A stretch of DNA of 10,294 nt from SIG575 sp045534165 (lineage in GTDB: Bacteria > Bacillota > Clostridia > Oscillospirales > Acutalibacteraceae). Below are positions 6,953 to 10,294 of this stretch, one piece after another. The first letter of the stretch is position 1. Each line of letters begins with the position of its first letter. The translations under genes and the position numbers were made by a program. The notes under the pieces were generated by a model. The model saw only the letters and a program-made list of their open reading frames with translations, had not been told where the DNA came from and did not search any database. The stretch is taken from positions 1-10,294 of the forward strand of contig JAZSJD010000104.1 in assembly GCA_045534165.1 (NCBI GenBank), given 5' to 3'.

Positions 6953-9277
6953 TTATCCGTAAATCGGCAGGCTCCAATTTTCTATCTCTTCTTTATCACC
7001 GTAGAACAGATATTTTGTTTCGCCGATTTCCGCAGAGAATGTGACTGAATCCACATCTGTATACCATTTATTATTAAAATAGTCCCATACATCAGTCTTG
7101 CCTTCAAAGGTGACGGTCTTCTCTCCTGCCGTGACAGCGTGGAATACCACCATATTCTGATTTGCCATAAGCACATCCTCTGAATCGGAATAAACATGGA
7201 TTCCGCAAGCACGTGCAATGGCTTTCAGATTATTGACTGAAATCAGCGAATCACCGTAATAAATAGTGGTATAGTCTTTCTGTCTGTTGATTGCAAAGCC
7301 GACAGAGCCGTCGGAATATTTACCGAGAGTCTCGGTCTGTCCGCCGACAACCTTCATAGCACGGGAGATAAGCGCAGTATGATTATCGTTGATCAGACCC
7401 GGAACGGCAGACTGCTTTGTCATTTTTATTCCGGTTCTGGATTGTAATTTCTTTACCTTGAATTCCATACCCGTGAGTGCCTCAGCCTGCTGAGTAGTCA
7501 TGCTTCCGAAATTATACATAAAGAGCGTTGTCTTGCCGTCTTTATGAAGTGCTGTCTGAAGCTGTTCTATCTGCTCATCCGTCATATCAAACGCAGATGT
7601 GATGATATACAGTTTTGCATCGTCAACGCGTCCCGCAAGCACATCTTTAAGCTGAACATAGCAAGTTGAGAGTCCTGCGTGATAGAGATTAAGCTGCATC
7701 TCGCCCAGCAGTTCATCACCAACAGGACCTTGATTTGCCATGCGGTGAAGGGAATATTCATCTACAACAAGTGCCACATCGAATCGAGATGCCTGACCGT
7801 ACCCGTTCTGATATGCCTGATACAGACTCGACAGCTTTCCGAGGTTTTCCCATATTGCCGAATCATCCAGCCATCCCCTCGCCCATAAATCCATTGCCCA
7901 CAAGCCGTTGCCGTGGATAATGGTATCGCCCAGCTCTCGCTTATGCACTTCAATAATGTCACTCAGGCTTTCTATGGGAGTTAAAAAAGTATCTTCATAC
8001 GGCTCATCGGTGTGATTGATAAATGTCCGCTCATCACTTTCCTGAAACCATATTTTTCCGTTTCGCTGAATTGAGTCAACCGTTGACATATATGCGCCCG
8101 TAGCACCCACAGGTGAATTCGGAGCGTATGAACTGCCGTTACGGTCTCTGTAACTGATTGGCCCTGCAAAGCCGTCGATATTTTTGTCAGACAGCAGCCA
8201 ATTCAGATTATGGTGTCCTGAAAGAGAGCTGTACAGTTCAAACTGATAACCGTAGAAAGAAATTACGATAGCGCGGTTTTCTGTCCGCTCTTTGATAATA
8301 CGCGCAAGATTCGAAATGCGTACTGCCGTAAGGTCACAGATATACTGATGATAATCAACATATTTCTGCGTTTTTGTTCCGTAAAAGAGAATATCTTTAT
8401 ACAGCTTGCTGTTGTCATAAATGTTGCCGGGGAGATTATTCGGAATAGTCGCTGTGGAAAGCGTCACGAAATAATTCCCCCACGCTTTCTGAAAATCACT
8501 ATCAGTCGGATATTTCATTTTCAGCCACTGGGTAAATTTTTCATTGTTTGCGTTTGAAAAGTCCTGTCCGTTTTCACGGTACAGATACTGAAACCATTCA
8601 TTATTTTCAAGATGATATCCGATAATATGCTTCGACAGCTCATCGTTGGAGCTGACATAATCGACAAGATGAGCAAGCCTTCTGCTTGATTCTTCATTGA
8701 ATAAATCTGACGCCATTGATACAACACCGGATTTTATGCTTTTATCTTTGTACTGTATTATTTCGCTTTCGGGTATGTAGCCTGTATCGGGCATTGTTAC
8801 CTTGACACGAAGCAGGATTTTTGCGTCCGGGTCTCCATCTAAAATACTCTTAACACTCTCGTGAAGATGAGAGTATAACTGTCTGTATTCCGCCTCGCTG
8901 ATGCTGTCAAGGTCGGCATAATAATTGATATTTTCAATAATGGAGTGAAGATGTATTCCCGCATCAGAAGCAAATCCTGCCTGACTTGTTGTGACACCGT
9001 TGGGATTCGGGAAATCCGTATTGCCGAAAAAGAGGACGGGAGATGTAAGCTGACCGTTGATTGAAAGCCGTGATAATCCGTTAACCGAGATAACCTCTGA
9101 TTCCGGCATATCCGCCGCAAAAACAGGCTTCGGTGCGTCAATCGCAACACTTTCATTTTCAGCGAATTCTGCTGTTACAGCAACCGCCTCTTTGCAGGTG
9201 TATTCCGCCTTGTTGTTTATGCACGGAAAAATTGAAAAAATAAAGGCAAGAATGCCGGCAAAAAACCTTTCAAACAT
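6953..9277 (-). CDS. Secreted GH-A clan (GH42-like) glycoside hydrolase
   Basis: 774 aa. The start at 9277 is set by AGGAGG (9287-9292) 9 nt upstream; two nearer ATGs hit stops at once. Residues 1 to about 25 form a signal peptide (FFAGILAFIFSIFP core). FPC is not a good lipobox, so the protein is probably freely secreted. A TIM-barrel-type region (about 65-470) contains IIGYHLENNEWF, in which E227 after NN resembles the acid/base 'DNE-Y' of GH42. IWFQESDE, with E413, could supply the nucleophile. RFDVALVVDEYS to LTGMEFKVKK (about 496-609) looks like the flavodoxin/glutamine-amidotransferase-like trimerisation domain of GH42. The end (about 690-765) is a small beta domain with VTFEGKTDVWDYFNNKWY. 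A beta-galactosidase-like activity is plausible but the substrate is open; overall similarity to classical GH42 is low. Unlike the giant protein upstream it has no dockerin. Confidence 0.8.
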   Translation of the reverse strand: MFERFFAGILAFIFSIFPCINNKAEYTCKEAVAVTAEFAENESVAIDAPKPVFAADMPESEVISVNGLSRLSINGQLTSPVLFFGNTDFPNPNGVTTSQAGFASDAGIHLHSIIENINYYADLDSISEAEYRQLYSHLHESVKSILDGDPDAKILLRVKVTMPDTGYIPESEIIQYKDKSIKSGVVSMASDLFNEESSRRLAHLVDYVSSNDELSKHIIGYHLENNEWFQYLYRENGQDFSNANNEKFTQWLKMKYPTDSDFQKAWGNYFVTLSTATIPNNLPGNIYDNSKLYKDILFYGTKTQKYVDYHQYICDLTAVRISNLARIIKERTENRAIVISFYGYQFELYSSLSGHHNLNWLLSDKNIDGFAGPISYRDRNGSSYAPNSPVGATGAYMSTVDSIQRNGKIWFQESDERTFINHTDEPYEDTFLTPIESLSDIIEVHKRELGDTIIHGNGLWAMDLWARGWLDDSAIWENLGKLSSLYQAYQNGYGQASRFDVALVVDEYSLHRMANQGPVGDELLGEMQLNLYHAGLSTCYVQLKDVLAGRVDDAKLYIITSAFDMTDEQIEQLQTALHKDGKTTLFMYNFGSMTTQQAEALTGMEFKVKKLQSRTGIKMTKQSAVPGLINDNHTALISRAMKVVGGQTETLGKYSDGSVGFAINRQKDYTTIYYGDSLISVNNLKAIARACGIHVYSDSEDVLMANQNMVVFHAVTAGEKTVTFEGKTDVWDYFNNKWYTDVDSVTFSAEIGETKYLFYGDKEEIENWSLPIYG

Positions 9278-9535
9278 ACATCATATCCTCCTGCTTTTTT
9301 TACAATAATATCACAAAAAATTCAAAAACTTATTAAAACTTAATTGAAGATTATTTTAACACATTACAACAATGATTACAAGAGCTATAATTTATCCAAA
9401 AAAGTTTTGAACCACAAACAAGCACATGATCAATAAATATTTATTCAAGCCAAATTCCGTACAAAAACTATCAATTCAAAAATACATAAAAAATTTTTTC
9501 GTAATATTATACGGATTTGCGGGTTTTCGTATACG
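9278..9535. other. AT-rich intergenic region upstream of the hydrolase
   Basis: Apart from the hydrolase ribosome site and promoter I see no coding signal here. A 68-codon frame starting at 9426 (+) has no ribosome site, is dominated by Lys/Ile/Phe codons, and runs through the terminator at 9536. It is not a gene. Confidence 0.5.
9353..9381 (-). promoter_or_regulatory. Putative promoter of the glycoside hydrolase gene
   Basis: Read on the minus strand: TTGTAA (9381-9376), 17-bp spacer, TAAAAT (9358-9353). This leaves a leader of about 70 nt before the ATG at 9277. The region is AT-rich, so chance matches are easy. Confidence 0.4.
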
Positions 9536-9539
9536 AAAA
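9524..9539. promoter_or_regulatory. Perfect 16-bp palindrome next to a terminator
   Basis: TTTTCGTATACGAAAA is fully self-complementary. Its last four bases (9536-9539) are also the first four of the terminator stem at 9536-9562. As DNA it could be an operator. As RNA it would compete only at the base of the terminator hairpin. Confidence 0.35.
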
Positions 9540-9569
9540 GTCACCTTTTACAGGTGGCTTTTTCTTTTT
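9536..9569 (+). terminator. Intrinsic terminator, plus strand
   Basis: Stem AAAAGTCACCT (9536-9546) with AGGTGGCTTTT (9552-9562), 11 bp including one U-G pair, a 5-nt loop, then TTTTTCTTTTT. The U-G wobble (9541 with 9557) is allowed only on the plus strand, where the T-tract is also best. No plus-strand gene precedes it. Confidence 0.75.
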
Positions 9570-9687
9570 GCCTGTTTATCTCTTGACGAAGTGCGATTTA
9601 GAGGCGTTTTGGCTGTTTCAACAAATGAGTAACAGATTTTTTGTGCGCTTTTACCCGCTAAAATTTTCAACAAAATAAAACTAACTC
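9570..9687. other. Short spacer with no recognised gene
   Basis: AT-rich sequence between two plus-strand terminators. I found no start with a ribosome site, no tRNA and no convincing promoter. A TTGACG at 9583-9588 lacks a -10 partner at the right distance. It could encode a short RNA that ends at the second terminator, but nothing beyond that terminator supports this. Confidence 0.35.
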
Positions 9688-9714
9688 AAAAACGTCTGAA
9701 AACAGGCGTTTTTT
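9688..9714 (+). terminator. Intrinsic terminator upstream of the structured RNA
   Basis: An 11-bp stem (AAAAACGTCTG at 9688-9698, CAGGCGTTTTT at 9703-9713) has an AAAA loop and runs into TTTTTTGACTTTTT. It includes one U-G pair (9695 with 9706), which favours the plus strand. It would insulate the downstream RNA locus from read-through. Confidence 0.8.
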
Positions 9715-9784
9715 GACTTTTTGGGACCCTTAGTCGATCTTTTTGGGTGGGTTAATCTTACATACTGTACATGAATATAGACGA

Positions 9785-10294
9785 TAGGAGTTTCCTGTAC
9801 GCACAAAAAACTTGTGCGTATAGAGTGTGAGGTCTCCGACTCACAGAAATAAAGAACAAACCAAGTTGCACGTTTGAAAACAGAATGTGCAACTTGTGAC
9901 AGGAGAGTAAGTTGCGGAGAAAGCTTACTTTCTGAGTCACACGTCAACCTGCATCAGCTCAACGACAATTTGAGAGGAGGAAAATAAAAGAGGTCGAAAC
10001 AATAGATTTCAGACCGAAGAAAAAGCAAAGGTCACATCCGCAGACCTTTACTGAAAACAATCTGATGCGAAGGAAGTATTCAGTGAACTATACTGAATCG
10101 CGGCAAGAATGAAGTCAATCCTGAAAACACTTTGCGGACGAAGAAAGGGGTTTCAGATTGACAATGTCCTTTCAGAAAATTGTCCCTAACAAACAAATTT
10201 CTGAAAGGAAGTGTGATGGAGACAATGAGAAAACACGAAGATTTTTGAATTGTTTTCATCATGGGAACGGTAGCTTTTCGAAAGAAAAGAACCG
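9785..10294 (+). ncRNA. Large ornate structured non-coding RNA (class uncertain; ROOL/GOLLD-like candidate), 3'-partial
   Basis: No credible ORF, but dense pairing. Hairpins with perfect or near-perfect stems: 9798-9806/9812-9820 (9 bp); 9826-9831/9840-9845 (6 bp); 9862-9871/9887-9896 (10 bp); 9903-9911/9924-9932 (9 bp, one G-U), with 9896-9900/9936-9940 stacked outside; 9958-9962/9970-9974; 9992-9999/10007-10015 (one bulge); 10027-10033/10043-10049 (7 bp); 10078-10084/10092-10098 (7 bp); 10168-10178/10198-10208 (11 bp); 10225-10235/10251-10262 (one bulge); and 10268-10279/10284-10294 capped by a GAAA tetraloop. Long-range helices and loop-loop matches are listed in the findings. The G-U pair and the purine-rich single strands favour the plus strand. 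The 5' end is not defined: it follows the terminator at 9714, and no clear promoter is seen. The last stem ends exactly at the window edge, so the RNA probably continues. Large ornate RNAs such as ROOL (rumen Firmicutes, roughly 580 nt) fit the size, host and architecture, but I cannot match a consensus from memory. Confidence 0.72.

Noticed and set aside
9426..9632. Plus-strand open frame of 68 codons
   Set aside because: No ribosome site, low-complexity Lys/Ile/Phe start, and it reads straight through the intrinsic terminator at 9536-9569.
9681..9947. Minus-strand open frame of 88 codons across the structured RNA
   Set aside because: It spans a terminator hairpin and four RNA stems, has no ribosome site, and its sequence is explained by pairing rather than coding.
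9975..9980. AGGAGG, a perfect Shine-Dalgarno-like site
   Set aside because: No ATG, GTG or TTG follows at a suitable distance with an open frame. It sits in a purine-rich linker of the structured RNA.
10051..10130. CTGAAAACA occurring at 10051-10059 and 10121-10129, as a CRISPR-like repeat
   Set aside because: Only two 9-nt copies, unequal surroundings and no array periodicity. It is explained as recurring pairing elements of the RNA.
9785..10294. Group II or group I intron, RNase P RNA or tmRNA
   Set aside because: I looked for the group II domain V pattern, the group I core, the RNase P GAGGAAAGTCC core and a tmRNA 5' end; none is present in the visible part.

Overview
The window looks like chromosomal DNA of a gut or rumen clostridium, most likely a Ruminococcus-like member of the Oscillospiraceae. 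The reasons are a type I dockerin on a very long repeat-rich surface protein, moderately AT-rich DNA, strong AGGAGG-type ribosome binding sites, and gut-type carbohydrate genes. This is inference; no 16S rRNA or housekeeping marker is present.

Layout from left to right. Positions 1-4783 (+) hold the 3' part of a giant secreted protein: beta-helix repeats, two MBG-type domains, a bacterial Ig-like domain, Cys-rich 121-residue repeats, a carboxypeptidase-regulatory-like domain and a C-terminal dockerin. Its 5' end lies outside the window. A strong hairpin terminator (4798-4829) separates it from a convergent gene on the minus strand (4842-5348). That gene encodes an unrecognised protein that appears frameshifted near its end. 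Just upstream of it (5364-5486) is the C-terminal scrap of a paralogue.

A promoter at 5492-5521 (+) drives a cytoplasmic WbsX/GH99-like protein (5604-6734). An 18-codon upstream ORF overlaps its start by ATGA. The stub of an alpha/beta-hydrolase-type esterase overlaps its stop, so this was probably once a small carbohydrate operon. A bidirectional terminator (6871-6912) follows. On the minus strand, 6953-9277 encodes a secreted GH-A-clan (GH42-like) glycoside hydrolase with a signal peptide, a putative acid/base motif, a flavodoxin-like middle domain and a C-terminal beta domain.

The last kilobase (9278-10294) has no convincing protein gene. It holds the hydrolase promoter, two plus-strand intrinsic terminators (9536-9569 and 9688-9714) with no gene in front of them, and then the most interesting part of the window. 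From about 9785 to the window edge the plus strand is packed with hairpins, long-range helices and loop-loop complementarities, typical of a large 'ornate' non-coding RNA. ROOL or GOLLD-like RNA is my leading guess, but I cannot confirm the class by eye. The RNA seems to run off the right end.

Taken together, three of the genes point to carbohydrate handling: a dockerin-bearing surface protein, a GH99-like enzyme and a secreted GH. The region also shows decay (a frameshift and two gene stubs), which suggests an accessory, rearranging stretch that ends at a structured RNA locus.
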